Below, in pieces: positions 14,301 through 26,800 of a DNA stretch of 64,000 nt (its first letter is position 1; each line of letters opens with the position of its first letter). Below the pieces are notes generated by a model, which worked only from the letters and a program-made list of their open reading frames with translations, did not search any database and was not told the DNA's origin. A program made the position numbers and the translations under genes. The stretch is from positions 5,270,001 through 5,334,000 of the forward strand of contig NC_088711.1 of NCBI RefSeq assembly GCF_963576615.1, given 5' to 3'. Source of the stretch: Watersipora subatra (taxonomy: Eukaryota; Bryozoa; Gymnolaemata; Cheilostomatida; Watersiporidae).

Positions 14301-17300
14301 ATATATTAGGACATGGAGTCACTTAACGATCTGCCTTAAGGTGATTAATTGAAGAAAAATTGCATGCCAACTTTCAAGATATTAATAATTTGATTCTATT
14401 TGCAGAAGAGGGTCTAGATACTGGGCCACCCTTCAGAGGTCTGTACAGAAGCATCTGCGACAAACATGGTTGCCATCCCAACAGCTACTTCGTGAGGCAT
14501 ATCGAGGAGAAGGAGCTGCGTATGAAGCACCGCGGATTTACCAAGCAAGAAAGCACTGCCCTCGGTGAAATTCTCCGAGTATGTTATGCAGTCATTTTTA
14601 GAGCAACTAGAAGAAGTTGAATATTTGGATTAGTCGGCCCCTACGGCATCAACTGCACCCAGCGTCACCTTGACATACATTTCAGCTTGTCCAAAAAGGA
14701 TTTTAATTAAAAAATTTATGTCTATTTATCGCTGTTTATGGCTCCATCATACACATGTCTGTAATCATGGCCACGAGGGGGACACCTTGCACTTTTAAAG
14801 TTAGATTGATATTTTCATTGTCTTAAAAGCCTATACTGCCCAACTGCTGTTAGCCTCAGTACCCACAGCTTGGCAATCAGGTAGTGTTGCCTACCACCCA
14901 TACTGGAACAACGCCAAAGAGACTAGTCATCCGTAAGCATGTAGGCCAAAGTCCATTATAGATTTGTCACCTATGGAAGGTTGTTTCTCTTGTCAGTTGA
15001 ACTTATGACCAGCTTTTTTGCGTTATGGTGATCCCTTGGCTATTATCACAAGGAATGGAATTACTAGGAATTCTCACTGCTACTAGCACATCATTACTAA
15101 CTGACAATTGTTAGCTGTTCTAGACTGAACAGCTATTTTGTAATTTAAATAGATTGTACAAAATTCCAGAGCATCACACAACTTTATTTTTAATAAAATA
15201 GTTTTTAAAATACATTTGTCATCGGCTTTTACATTATTTATCACTTTTTATTATTCTGTTGATTATATGGGTACTTCCAATGGCATCGGTACAAAGTTTG
15301 TAATTTGTGCTGTTGTATTGTATTGTACTAGTTGTACTACAGTACTGTTTGCCTGTACTAATTTGTGTACTGTAATGTTTGTAATTGCTATTTTAGTCTA
15401 TCATCTGTGTGGATACACTAGATTTAGAAGACAATTGGCTGAGAAATGTTGGATGCAAACAACTGTGTAAGATGTTGTCAGACAATGATAATATCCATGA
15501 GATGGTAAGCAACCAAGTGGCGTCATTCACATGAGTCTAGTGAGAGTGAAGTACACTCGGCTCTTGTATTGTATCAGCACTTGCTTTATTATAAATGGGA
15601 AAAAAGGAAAGCCTATTACTTAGGCAGTAGTAGGCCTACATACGATGGGTCATTGATAAGCTGTTTGTTGAATTCGATAAAAAGCTGACGTTTGTTATGA
15701 TAGTATTCCAGAATATTCTATAAAATATGGTATTGGATCAGTATAGCTTGTTGAGGCTAACTCTCAGATATTGTTATATGTAACCAAGTCATTTGCTATC
15801 ATATGGTAAAAGCTTCACGCTGACCTCTTCATAGAGAGTCATTGTTGTTACACAGATAACACTTCAACAGATCTCTCTACGTGCTGGTGTTCACCTAATA
15901 ACCCTTGCTTCTAACATTGATAATAGAGTCTAGATTTCCTAGGTTGCTTCCACTCTGCCACCATAGTGCACAAACTTGAAATAACCGATTAGTTTGCATA
16001 AACTGAGTAATTAAGATAATCTTACAAAAAATTGCAAGTTTTTCTTCCTTTGATAATCAATAAAAGCCTTAGAGGTTTACAGGAAATGCCGCTCGACTCT
16101 TACAATATCATATGTTTTTGCCAGCGATCATATAATCTTCACCTTCAGCCAAGGCGATGCTGTAGCATATCGAGTAATGAAAACTATACACTGCTTTTAC
16201 CTATCTTTTAAGTGTCTTCCAATGTGTCAGTCTCTGTACGTGCCTTCCAATGTGTCAGAATCTGTAAGTGCCTTGAAATGTGTCAGAATCTGTAAGTGCC
16301 TTGAAATGTGTCAGTCTGAAAAATAAATAGCGAATTGAATGGCCTACAACAATATGTTTATATTACCAGACATTTTCCATGTGCAAAAGATTTATCATAC
16401 GACAATTAATAATACATCTAGAAAATCCTTGACTAGAGACGGATAAGTGAAAGTTGTTGGTTGGAGTTTTTATGGTTAAAAACAGGATGTTGAGGGTTTC
16501 TTGAGTCGCAAAATGAAATCCTGTTTCCGAGCAACTTCAGTAGATGTTAGAGAACATTGAGGTGATCACTCAACTAGCGCCTAAACAACTCTTTGTTCAA
16601 TTCCTAAAGTCTTCCTCCTGCCTCACTTTCTCCTCTAATTGCTGTTTTTATTATCCCCAGTTTTCTTTATGTTCTAAAGAATCTGTCTCAAACCGAACGT
16701 TACGGCGTTTTAAAAAGTCTAACAGCATTTGAAGCTGATAAATTAAATACACCAAGCTGTTGTATGATAAGAAAACAAAATTTTAAACCTTCAGCTTTAG
16801 TCTTCATCACAAAAATATCTTCCTGCCCTAAAGAAATGAGTGGTAACTACTAACACAAAGGAGTCTGACCATATCCAAGAGTAGACTACTCCAAGTGTAG
16901 GCAAACATACAAGTAGTTGCTGATGATGGATCATGCTGCGTTGTAGGATTTATCCCAAAATCAATTGGGGATGGAAGCAGCCAATCATCTTAGTCGAATG
17001 CTCAAGTCTAACCAATCTTTACAATCCCTTTCCTTGTCAGCCAATGGATTCGAGGATAACATCGCTGCAATACTGGCGGAGGCTCTAGAGGTAAATTCTC
17101 TACATACATTATATCTCCCCTTACTCGTAGAACTGAATGGAAAACGAATAACATAGTTGGTTGCTAAAATGAGATAGCTAGAGGGAGTTCATGTTTCAAG
17201 CTAATCCATAAAGTTAACTGATTATAAATGCTCGCTCAATACTTAAGGTGATGGCTATTAAGAGTTTACCTTACAGCAATCTGTAAAAATAAGTAATAGA

Positions 17301-20300
17301 AATAAATATATTTATTTACATATTTATAAATAAACAAATAAGGTTATACAAAGGGGTATCTATATTCGCTATTTGCCAATATCAATATCGTTTTTAGGAC
17401 TGTCGACTTAAGAGATTACGGCTGAGCAAAAATCAATTTGGGGATAGAACTGGAACTATACTCGGGAGCGTCCTCGCAGCAAATGATTACATAGAAGTTT
17501 TGGATGTGAGCTGGAACATGATACGGGGAGCCGGAACTACGATCTTAGCCAAGGGTTTGAAGGTAGGATGTATAGCAGGGGCTCCCAACCTTTTTCATTC
17601 AGTTCCCCTTTTATGCCTTTTCATAAATTTGATTCCCCAAGCACTTTTAAATCACATGACTAAAATAACTGATACAAATTATAACCCCATTTTATTGTAC
17701 ATACCTAAACATCTAACAACATATTATTAATTTTATACAGAACACATACAACACATAACAATTATACATGACCTTCGGCATAGCAGTCAATTTGTTTATG
17801 ACTAGGTTAACTTACTATCCAATCAAAATCTGGATGGATGCGCTCACACGTATCTGGGTTCTGACTAGTAGCTCATTATTAGCAACTAGTCGATCTATAT
17901 ATATATTTCTCAAAATATGTCCGTGTGTCGTATGTCTGTCTGCATTCCGGTGAGAGCTATTATTAGATTAGCCTAGCTGGGCAACAATGCTGATGCAATG
18001 TCATTGCCTACCGGCATTTGAAGCTTACTAGGTTACTGGAATTTTCCATCCGCAATGTGCCAGGCCACTTGGCAATGGCCTGCCACAGTGGTAAGCAAAT
18101 CTCATCACTTCTCATTGTTTATAAGCTGATTTTTAATACCTGGGCAACGCCGAGAGGCACAGCTAGTGTTATATGTAAAACCAAAATGTTAAATGATGAA
18201 ACCCAAACTCACACAGCACTGCAGGACATAAATTAAAAATTTAACAAATTAAACACCTCTCTGTTCCCCCTTGTATATTCAAAATTCCCCCTTAGGGGAG
18301 AATTCCTCCTTGATTGGGAACCCCTGATATATAAGAAACATTATGCCGACCATTAGCAATATTCTTCCATTTATATCCCGACTCAGCTGAGTCAGTTTTG
18401 GTGCGAATATCAGCAAGCGCATTCTCACCTGCTCCTACTCTCTATGATACACTGTCCATGATTCATTGCACGAGAGGATTAGTACAAACTGCCATTTTGG
18501 ACAGTGATAGAGGGGTAGTGAACATTGTGCGTGTGACCATTTAATACTCACGGTGTGTTCAACTGCGCTGTGCTCAGCTACAAAAACATCTCAATATAAC
18601 TGCATCTCGAGGAGAATGAGCAGCTAAAGAGTATATGCTGCCAATTTAATCTTGTAAACATCTCATTCAACTAACAGCTCTACTTTAAACAACTACTTTA
18701 CTAGCTACATACGATCAATAGGTTGAACTACCATCTCACTGTGAGCAGATACATTCTGCTACGATTACCTTTATGCATTTCCTTAATTATAGCCGTGTGA
18801 AGCTTCACTTTAACTGGCAAACTGAAAATTTAAAGCATTACAACTTTGGTAATTTGCAACTCTGTAAGAGCTTTTGGCCAGTTTCATAATAGTTCTAGTC
18901 TACAGGCAGAGTTGCTATTATTTATTTATATATTTAAATTTATTATATTAATAAATAAATATTATTTATTTACATAATTGTTTATTAACAATCTGTACTA
19001 CCGGAAATATTGAACAGAATAGAGCTTCAATTACAGGAGAACATAAGACTGAGATCTTTAGATTTATCTTGGAATGGCCTGGGAGAGAAGGGTGGCATCG
19101 CGCTGGCCGATGCCCTCCTTGTCAACAGTACTCTCACCGAACTGGACATCTCCGCTAACCGTTTAAACAACAATGTAGCTATCAAGTTTGCAAAAGTAAT
19201 CAACAGCAATGACGCTTTACAGATCTTGCGGGTGAGATATCTAATGACTCATCATACTCCAAATACTAGTATACCAAGTCTACCAGCACGGAGAATCACT
19301 AGTATTGGCTGACTAGCCTCCTAACAGGCATTACAAAAAATAAACTTTAGAAAACTATCTAATGATTCTCTGCGGTTATTTGTGACTGTCAACATGAGAA
19401 CTCATAAACAGATATATATATATATATATATAACATTGAGTAATAATCGTAAACAAGACTCAAGTGCTCATTCCTATGTTATGTTTCAGCTGAATGATAA
19501 TCCGATTAGCACATCAGGTGCTATAACTCTGATCACAGCCTTGCTCAACACCTCCAACCACGCATTAGAGCATCTTGGCTTACAGGTTAGTCAGACTGTC
19601 TCCATCTGAAGACAAACCAAAGCATGGAGAGAACAACTCTAAAATATGGCGATTTAAACAAAATATTTTATGCATTGTATTTCATAGTATGTTATGCTTC
19701 TTGTTTTGTGTCTAGTCATACTTGATATCACCAAAGATAAATCTGGGTGGAGTGTAATGAATGTTGTACCGGTAGTAGTAGTAGTACTAGTAATGCTATT
19801 AGCAGTGATAGCATATAGTATTGGTTGTAAAAGTAGTAGTAGGCGTGGTAGAACACGTACGTACATAAGGGTTGTAGAAATAATAGTGTTGCTAGAAAAT
19901 ATTATTAGTAACGTCAGCAGTAGTAGCGGCAGGGGTAGCAGTGGTAGCACTCGCAGCAATAATATTAATACCTATTGTCAGATATTTGTAGTCGTAATTG
20001 TCATCTTCTAGTACGCTGCAACGTCTCACCAATTATGACAACAAACTTTCACTGTCACTATCTAAATTAGAGTTCGTGGCTTTACAAAAGAATTGTTTGG
20101 CTTAGTAGTTTATCCCACTAGTCTAAGCAAACAGTATGGCTACTGTCGCAAGAGAACAAACTACCTTCAATGCTTTGCCTTCACGTCAAGGATCAAGGGG
20201 TAATGAGTGAGCAACGTTTCTCAAACTTTCCCCTAATAGCACCCAGCTGAGTCAGCAGTAGAGCTCACACTCTGCACTAAATACACATTACTACTGATAA

Positions 20301-21994
20301 CTGATTAACTGACCAATATATTACCATAGCTGTATTGAGCGTTAGCAAATCCGACTGGGCTTACACTACAGCGTAGTTGTGCTCTCTGGTTCAGTGTTCA
20401 GCTATCTGTGAGAATATAACCCTCGTTGTAACCGCACGGTCCAGAGAATCGACTCAGACTATATCTCACAGAGGTGAACAAAATAAATGCACCCGTCAAA
20501 TTTGAATGTTTAGTAAAATTTGAATATCCAATCACAGTTTCATATTTAGGATGTGACAGATTGCACAAAGTAGGAGCATAGTTGGAGTAAAAAATGGTAT
20601 CGAATTAATAGGTAATGCTTTGCATTATGAAGTCTGGCTAGAACACTAGAAGACCTCTTCCTACTGCTTAAGATCCTTAAACAAACCTTGGAGCAAAGAG
20701 CTAGTTATACGGATAGGTGAGACTTGAAAACTGTGATCCAAAACAGCATTTGAGATTATAAGCTGGTACCAAAACTATTGATTTTTGCTTTTTTATAAAC
20801 GACTAAAATCAATGTTTTAAACTTGATGATGTAATTAAAATTCCAAGTTTATTCTAATAAAAATTTAATCTCTGGCTATGCCATGACTTCCTGTAGGGCA
20901 ATCCTGTTGAATACGAGTTCCTACGCACGTTGCGTGAACTTCAAACTGAACGAAAAGTGACAGTTACCTATGGTACTGTTCTAAGATCAGGAAATACAAC
21001 TCAGGACCTCGGTAAACCAGCAATCGGCCCTGCAGGACCAACCAAGCCAGTGCTGATCATGGAGGAAAACTTAATCATAAACAATACAAAACGGCTACAA
21101 GAGCTCTTCACCAAATATTACATAACTGCAGCTGAAAAGGGGATGTGTAACCCTGAAGAGCTCATTGAATGTCTGAAGGTAAAATTGTTGTTATTAGTTA
21201 GTTATTTATCGCAGAGGTGCAACTGCAGTAGCTGAATATTTTTTATAAAAAGAGCAGTGTCCGTCCATTCATTCGAAGCCATGCTAGAAGCGTTAAAAAA
21301 AATTGCCTCGCATGGGAATTGAACTTCAATGTTCCCAATTACTGACTAGCGTGCTCACCACTACACCAACCGGCCACCTTCCCACTCCATGGATTAATGA
21401 TGAACGCAGTGATAACTGATTACTGTTGCTCACAGTGCACGGGACTGCCAAGCGTATTACTGGGTATAATGGTGAAAAAATGTAGTCTTCTCTAAAACAA
21501 TCTCAGTAAAACATGACATTAAAATTCATGCACTTCTTTTGTTCTAATCACTGCCTGAAATGCTTAGAAGTTATCTCATCATGAAATCAGGAATAACAAA
21601 AAAGCTAGTAGACTGCACTGCGGTGAGAAACAATGTGTGCTCATACATTCATGAAGCCTTCAAAGGCCGACGGCTTCACATTATTGTTGGTGGATGTGAT
21701 TAGAATTATTTGAAGGTAAACAACTGCCTTTGCTGCAAGCTTTTAGTTGTCATACAAGACCATTATCTCTAGCAATATTTCTAGCATAAAACAGTTCTAG
21801 GAAAATTTCTGCTTCTCTGCTGATTTTAGATCATGTCACCAGGGCTGAACATGAAGCAACTGAGCAGTGTGGTTCAGAGCATACCAAGGAATCACCATAA
21901 TCTCATACCACTTAGGTGGGTTTATATTTTGGTATCAGCACCATATCTTATCTTGTATATACATGTTCAACCACTCCTCTGTACCAAAATGTAA
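11313..21994 (+). CDS. LRRC74: LRRC74-like leucine-rich-repeat protein (multi-exon)
   Basis: Exons inferred from consensus splice sites and matching phase: 11313-11342, 11694-11885, 12898-13015, 14406-14578, 15397-15504, 16947-17090, 17398-17562, 19037-19231, 19490-19585, 20897-21178 and 21830 onward. The first ten give 501 codons with no stop. Residues about 65-115 carry the family signature: EWDTDLDDE, then SYFVRHIEEKELRMKHRGF. Tandem LRRs follow (LDLEDNWL, MDLSQNQLG, LRLSKNQFG, LDVSWNMIRG, LDLSWNGLGE, LDISANRLNN, LNDNPIS), with most repeat exons joined in phase 0. The C-terminal part (VTVTYGT, then a helical region with CNPEELIECLK) matches the non-LRR tail of the family. LRRC74 proteins are poorly characterised, and a cytosolic or ciliary scaffold role is only inferred. 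The last exon reads to TAA at 21992, or may splice at 21915. A 5' extension (acceptor at 11293) or the exon at 9959 could replace the start. Confidence 0.8.
12215..12560. repeat. 44-bp minisatellite in LRR gene intron 2
   Basis: About eight copies of a 44-bp unit alternating cccacagacttgccatac with tacagactagtcatagtg. It lies wholly inside the intron between exons ending 11885 and starting 12898. Confidence 0.9.
13375..13885. repeat. 28-bp minisatellite in LRR gene intron 3
   Basis: About eighteen copies of a 28-bp unit, tagtattgctatctttagac followed by tgatagtc. Each unit contains a short palindrome (AGACTGATAGTCT), so the array can form serial small hairpins. Confidence 0.92.
16209..16317. 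repeat. Four-copy ~30-bp tandem repeat
   Basis: The motif aagtgccttgaaatgtgtca, followed by gaatctgt, is repeated four times with the first copies diverged. It lies in an intron of the LRR gene. Confidence 0.85.
17894..18166 (+). mobile_element. Short non-autonomous Helitron
   Basis: The element begins TCTATATATATATTTCTC, directly after an A. It ends in CTAG followed by T, the insertion context of Helitrons. Just before the end is a decayed GC-rich hairpin (CCTGGGC AAC GCCGAG) about 10 bp from CTAG, as expected of a Helitron 3' end. There is no coding capacity in 273 bp. It sits in the LRR gene intron between 17562 and 19037. Its 3' part, starting tttataagctgatttttaat, recurs at 61459-61509. 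Confidence 0.75.
18905..18985. repeat. AT-rich self-complementary tract
   Basis: Runs of ttatttatttata and aataaataaata face each other and could form a hairpin. Intronic, about 50 bp before the 19037 exon. Confidence 0.6.
19415..19432. repeat. TA dinucleotide microsatellite
   Basis: Nine TA units lie in the intron upstream of the 19490 exon. Confidence 0.9.
19775..19960. repeat. Degenerate AGT-rich simple repeat
   Basis: Interrupted gta/agt/agc trinucleotides across an intron give long apparent open frames on both strands (19654-20011). These are compositional and not genes. Confidence 0.7.
21243..21378 (-). repeat. tRNA-derived SINE-like element, copy 2
   Basis: On the minus strand, 21378-21304 is tRNA-like: an A-box-like GGTTGGTGTAGTGGTGAGCA and a B-box-like AGTTCAATTCCC. 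A T-rich body follows, with the tail GGACGGACACTGCTC shared with the copies at 7.0 and 22.4 kb. It lies in the last intron of the LRR gene, antisense to it. Confidence 0.6.
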
Positions 21995-22151
21995 ATACAA
22001 TAGACACTCCTACAATTTAAATAACCCATTCCATGAACGTTTACATTATAGCGATTTTACGTTATACAAACAGTAAAATACAACGTAGGTAAATTGCCTA
22101 ATCTGTTCTAACATTTTACCAAACCCCTCTCTTTGAACCTTCAAAAGAGAT

Positions 22152-22198
22152 AATTAAAAAGTTAACTTTAGTTTTAACTAAAGTTAAATTTTTAATTT
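22152..22198. repeat. AT-rich palindrome, ~21-bp arms
   Basis: aattaaaaagttaactttag faces ctaaagttaaatttttaatt with almost no loop. Confidence 0.8.
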
Positions 22199-22400
22199 AA
22201 TGACTATAAAGTAACTGTGGTATTATTGGTTTGCATTGACAACTTTTCTCTTATCACTTGCGCTTGGTTATTTTACGCTAAGTTAGGGAAGCACATTCCT
22301 TCAATGTAAATTCTAATCGATTCTTTCAGTTTTTTCTACACAACAAAATCTACGCTGCGAAGAAAAAAATTGTTTATCTAAAATAAATTAAATCAAAAAT

Positions 22401-22550
22401 GTCTTTACTATAATAAGAGTGGCATCCGTCTATCCGCCCGTATGAAGCCAGGATTAGAGGTTAGGATAAAACATGGCTCTCAACAAGACTCCAACTCATG
22501 ACATGCAGATTGGTAGACCAGCCCTCTAATACCTGCACTAATCGACTGCC
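22401..22550 (-). repeat. tRNA-derived SINE-like element, copy 3
   Basis: Minus-strand 22550-22475 has a tRNA-like head (CGATTAGTGCAGGTATTAGA, then a degenerate B-box GAGTTGGAGTCTTG). The body contains TGGCTTCATACGG and the tail GACGGATGCCACTCTTATTA shared with copies 1 and 2. Confidence 0.55.
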
Positions 22551-22997
22551 TTCAAGTATTCCGGAATCATTGCGCAGCAACTTATTATCTGTGCTTTATC
22601 AGTGTACCAGATGATCTCTTACAGCACACTAGACCTCCAGGGTACTAGTATATATAATATAGATACTCATAGATCGATTTTCTCATAAGTGCGGCAAAAA
22701 AATCCACACTGATAATGCTGACTGAGTGTTTCGTTATTCAAATGGAATTTAAGAACTTGCACTGGCTTAAAGCTTTACTTTATATGGAATTTTTTACTTA
22801 ATACGAAGCAAAAACTACTTGACTTCATGTTCAGCGGATTATTACATAAAAGGAGGTTTATGTTATATCATATATGTTATCTTATAGGAGCGTCTACTGT
22901 ATCCATATCTAGTTATATCTATGCACATGCTTGTCTCTAATCGCACACCCGTGCAGCCAGGCTGTTTGTACTCATAGAACATATCTATGCAGTACAT

Positions 22998-23119
22998 GTA
23001 TGTCTGGTCATTGTAGAGGTTTATTTCTGTATGTCTAGTCATTGTAGAGGTTTATTTCTGTATGTCTGGTCATTGTAGAGGTTTATTTCTGTATGTTTGG
23101 TCATTGTAGAGGTTTATTT
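22998..23119. repeat. 31-bp tandem repeat, four copies
   Basis: Unit tgtatgtctggtcattgtag followed by aggtttatttc; copies are nearly identical. It lies about 0.7 kb beyond the USP stop codon on its downstream side. Confidence 0.9.
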
Positions 23120-23845
23120 GAGTCCAAAGATTGCAAGATACCTGCACGCTAAGCAATGGCAACTTCTCAACACTGCGTGGCTAGTTCAGAGGTATAATTG
23201 CATAAGTTCATTCGATACGATTTATTTTGACAATTCACAAGTATTTAAGTATTTGATATTGATATTTCTCATTAACAGTCAAATTTACAAAAGACTGGCC
23301 AAATATGATCATGTAGTATCTACCAGTTATTTCGAGTCAATCATATTAACTTTGTAAAATAATTTTAATTAGGAAAGTATTATTTCATCATAATAGTTAA
23401 CATTCTCTTATGTACATAACATTTATAAATATAAAAGATAAACACACTCTATCATATAAGAGACTGAGAATATATGAGCTGCATATAAAAGACAACAATA
23501 TATGACTAGTTGATAAAGTATAAGTCTGTAAAACTGAGAGCTTCATCCAGTTTGCAGTCCTGCATGCTGTGTGTACATACTGTGCACTGTGAGAGACCCA
23601 CTTGTGTATAATCCTGTACAATGTGTGCACACACTGTATAATATTAGAGAGTATTTGTGTATCCTCATGTATACTGTGTGCACACTCTGTAGACCGTTCA
23701 TTTAGCGACTGAAAGGGTTCAGAAGTCATAGCTAGATAAACTCGGCAGTTTTCCTTCCCTTTTCTACAACAGCCACATAGATGGTCTCGTGTATCATAGC
23801 ATTGCACTTGCATATCAGCAATAAGATGCCCCATCAGTACTAGCC

Positions 23846-26800
23846 TTACAACATAACAAAGAATATCAAACATACCAATTGTCGCACTTTATTAGTCGTG
23901 TTTTGAATCGACTGGAAGTGGTCTCGACTGTTCGCACCTCCATGTTTCTTTACCTTGACCTTCTTTCGCTACAACAAGCTCTCAGTGCTGATGAACCAAT
24001 AAAAGATCAGACACAGCATACCATGAGACGACCCTGACTTTTCTAAGGTCTTTTTTTCTAATCAACTGAGCAAAACTGCTTTGATCAAAGCTTACTCCTA
24101 GTTTCGCTAGCCAACAACGCAAGGGCTAGATTGATATCCCAACCCGACTTGGGAGCAGTTAGGTTACAGTCATAGCCTATAGCGAGTGGCCTAACTTCGT
24201 GTACAGCAGACATGTCTACCCTAAATGTATGACATATGCATGTCAACGATTCCACTTCACTGAACAGGAATATTTGTGTCAATGTTTTCACCCTTGAAAT
24301 AAACAATAATCTGCTTTAACATAAAATCTAGCCCAATGATGACAGAATAATCCGAAACATCAGTATTTCATTGTAGAATAAAAAGCTGCAACGACCTCAA
24401 CACTTTCGCTACGGTAGGAGCGGCTATAATAGCTCGTGGTAGCATAATTTAGAAACCAGTCAAGAAGTAAATTTAAATTTACGAGTCAAGAAGTAAATAA
24501 ATTTGCCTAAAGCGTTGTAATAAGATAGCTAAGATGTTGGGTTACCATTTCATTAAATAGTCTAGGTATTATCCTTTTGACTCACAACAAACTATTGCAG
24601 CTGTGAATCTGTTATTTGCGGTTGTAATCGATGGAAAGAAAACATCTTCGCTATGACCTAAACACATTTATTATAGACGATATTATAGATTCTGAATACT
24701 CCAAACACTCTTCAGACCACAGAATCTCATTTTAATTTGAATAAAACCACAAACAAAGTACAGTCATACCTCGACATACAAACACTAACAAAGTACAGTC
24801 ATACCTCGACATACGAACACTAACAAAGTACAGTCTTACCTCGACATACAAACACTAACAAAGTACAGTCATACCTCGACATACAAACACTAACAAAGTA
24901 CAGTCATACCTCGACATACGAATACTAACGAAGTACAGTCATACCTCGACATACGCACACTAACAAAGTACAGTCATACCTCGACATACAAACACTAACA
25001 AAGTACAGTCATACTTCGACATACAAACACTAACAAAGTACAGTCTTACCTCGATATACAAACACTAACAAAGTACCGTCATACCTCGACATACAAACAC
25101 TAACAAAGTACAGTCATACCTCGACATACGAATACTAATGAAGTACAGTCATACCTCGACATACGCACACTAACAAAGTACAGTCATACCTCGACATACA
25201 AACACTAACAAAGTACAGTCATACCTCGACATACAAACACTAACAAAGTACAGTCATACCTCGACATACAAAAACTAACAAAGTACAGTCATACCTCGAC
25301 ATACAAACACTAACAAAGTACAGTCATACCTCGACATACGAACACTAACCAAGTAGTCATACCTCGACATACAAACACTAACGAAGTACAGTCATACCTC
25401 GACATACAAGCACTAACAAAGTACAGTCATACCAAAGATTACTCTCAAGATTCATAAAGTCCATCTCAAAGATTACTCGGATCTCAAGGAAGGAACTTGC
25501 TTGAACGTCAGCTCACGCATGTTGAAGCATGCAGAGTTTTTCGCATGTTGAAGCACTTGTATGTAGAGGTACTTGTATGTAGAGGTACTTGTATGTAGAA
25601 GCACTTGTATGTAGAGGTGTGACTGTGCTGTAATTCTCTTAGTAGCAATACTGTTTGCACTATTTGTTCACTAATACTATTTTTCAATACAAACCTGTTT
25701 GCTGGCATCACCTAATGCTACCACTAGTCTGTGACAATTACTATGGCATGAATATCTTTTTGACTTACCCTTCCTTCATCTATTTCCTGTTCATAGCCAT
25801 CATACCAACTGTTCCTATAACTGGTGGTTAGCTTCTCCCGCTCTACTTCTCTATTCACCTCAGGCTTGCTTCCATCCCAGGTGGATACTAGAAAGCAATA
25901 GCACTTCTGCATACATCATCAGCAATTCCACAAATAGATCTTGGTGACCTTTCAGACCTTGGTGACCAATCAAAGTACCTTGGTTATTCAAAATGAAAAT
26001 TTGTTAGTCGAAATAGCTGTCTGAGTGCATTAAGGTTTAAAATGGATAGTTTCTAGACGTTTAAACACAAATCAGATGAGCTCAAAACGATCAAAAAGAG
26101 CTCAGGTCGTTACCAGATCCTGTTTAAAAATGCTGCTATTCTAGCAGGTTGTGCACACAGCTTTGAAACCTACCAGTGCTTACATACATTCACTACTCCT
26201 GGTCCTAGTACTACCAATTATATTCACCTTACCTCCTGTTCCAAGACCATTTATTTTAGACGCATGTCTTTCCATTAAAAAACTGATGTTGCTTTCTTTT
26301 CTGCCGTCCCATGGTGACACAGAGTTGCTTACTCTCTGAAATGCAGCATCATCTTTATCAACTGATGCGTTCCAGACCTTCACAACAGCTGAAACCGAAC
26401 AACAAAGTATCTATAAATCACCAAGATCAGATTACTGGAAAAGTTTAAATCAAAAATTAACATTCTATATTCTCGCTTTGAAGGTATACTAAGGACAACT
26501 ATTCAGAGTTGTTAAACTAAGCTCTTCCGTAAGAAGTCAGTTTAACGCGTCTTTCAGAAGCAATAAAATGCCAAGTTATATATATGCTACTCAAGGGACC
26601 AGCTGAAATAATTATATGCTCAGCGTGACAGAACTCACCAGGTGAGCTCTAGCTACATGACAGAACTCACCAGGTGAGCTCTAGCTACATGACAGAACTC
26701 ATCGGGTGAGCTCTAGCTACATGACAGAACTCTCAGGTGAGCTCTAGCTACGAACAAACTGAAACCAAAAGTTGTTGGTCTATCTGATTAGATGGACACA

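Larger units (their letters stand above)
21995..23845. other. Intergenic DNA between convergent genes
   Basis: This stretch separates the 3' ends of the LRR gene (+) and the USP gene (-). It holds a palindrome, a SINE-like copy and a 31-bp tandem repeat, described separately. The frame at 23397-23873 (-) overlaps the last USP exon in another frame and shows no domain. The tandem copies at 23.0-23.1 kb contain AATAAA on the minus strand, so they could supply a polyadenylation signal; this is inference only. Confidence 0.5.

Noticed and set aside
19654-20011. Overlapping 101- and 105-codon frames on both strands
   Set aside because: They come from an AGT-rich simple repeat inside an intron of the LRR gene.
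23397-23873. 158-codon minus-strand frame
   Set aside because: It overlaps the terminal USP exon (23968-23846) in a different frame, lacks any motif and runs into low-complexity DNA.
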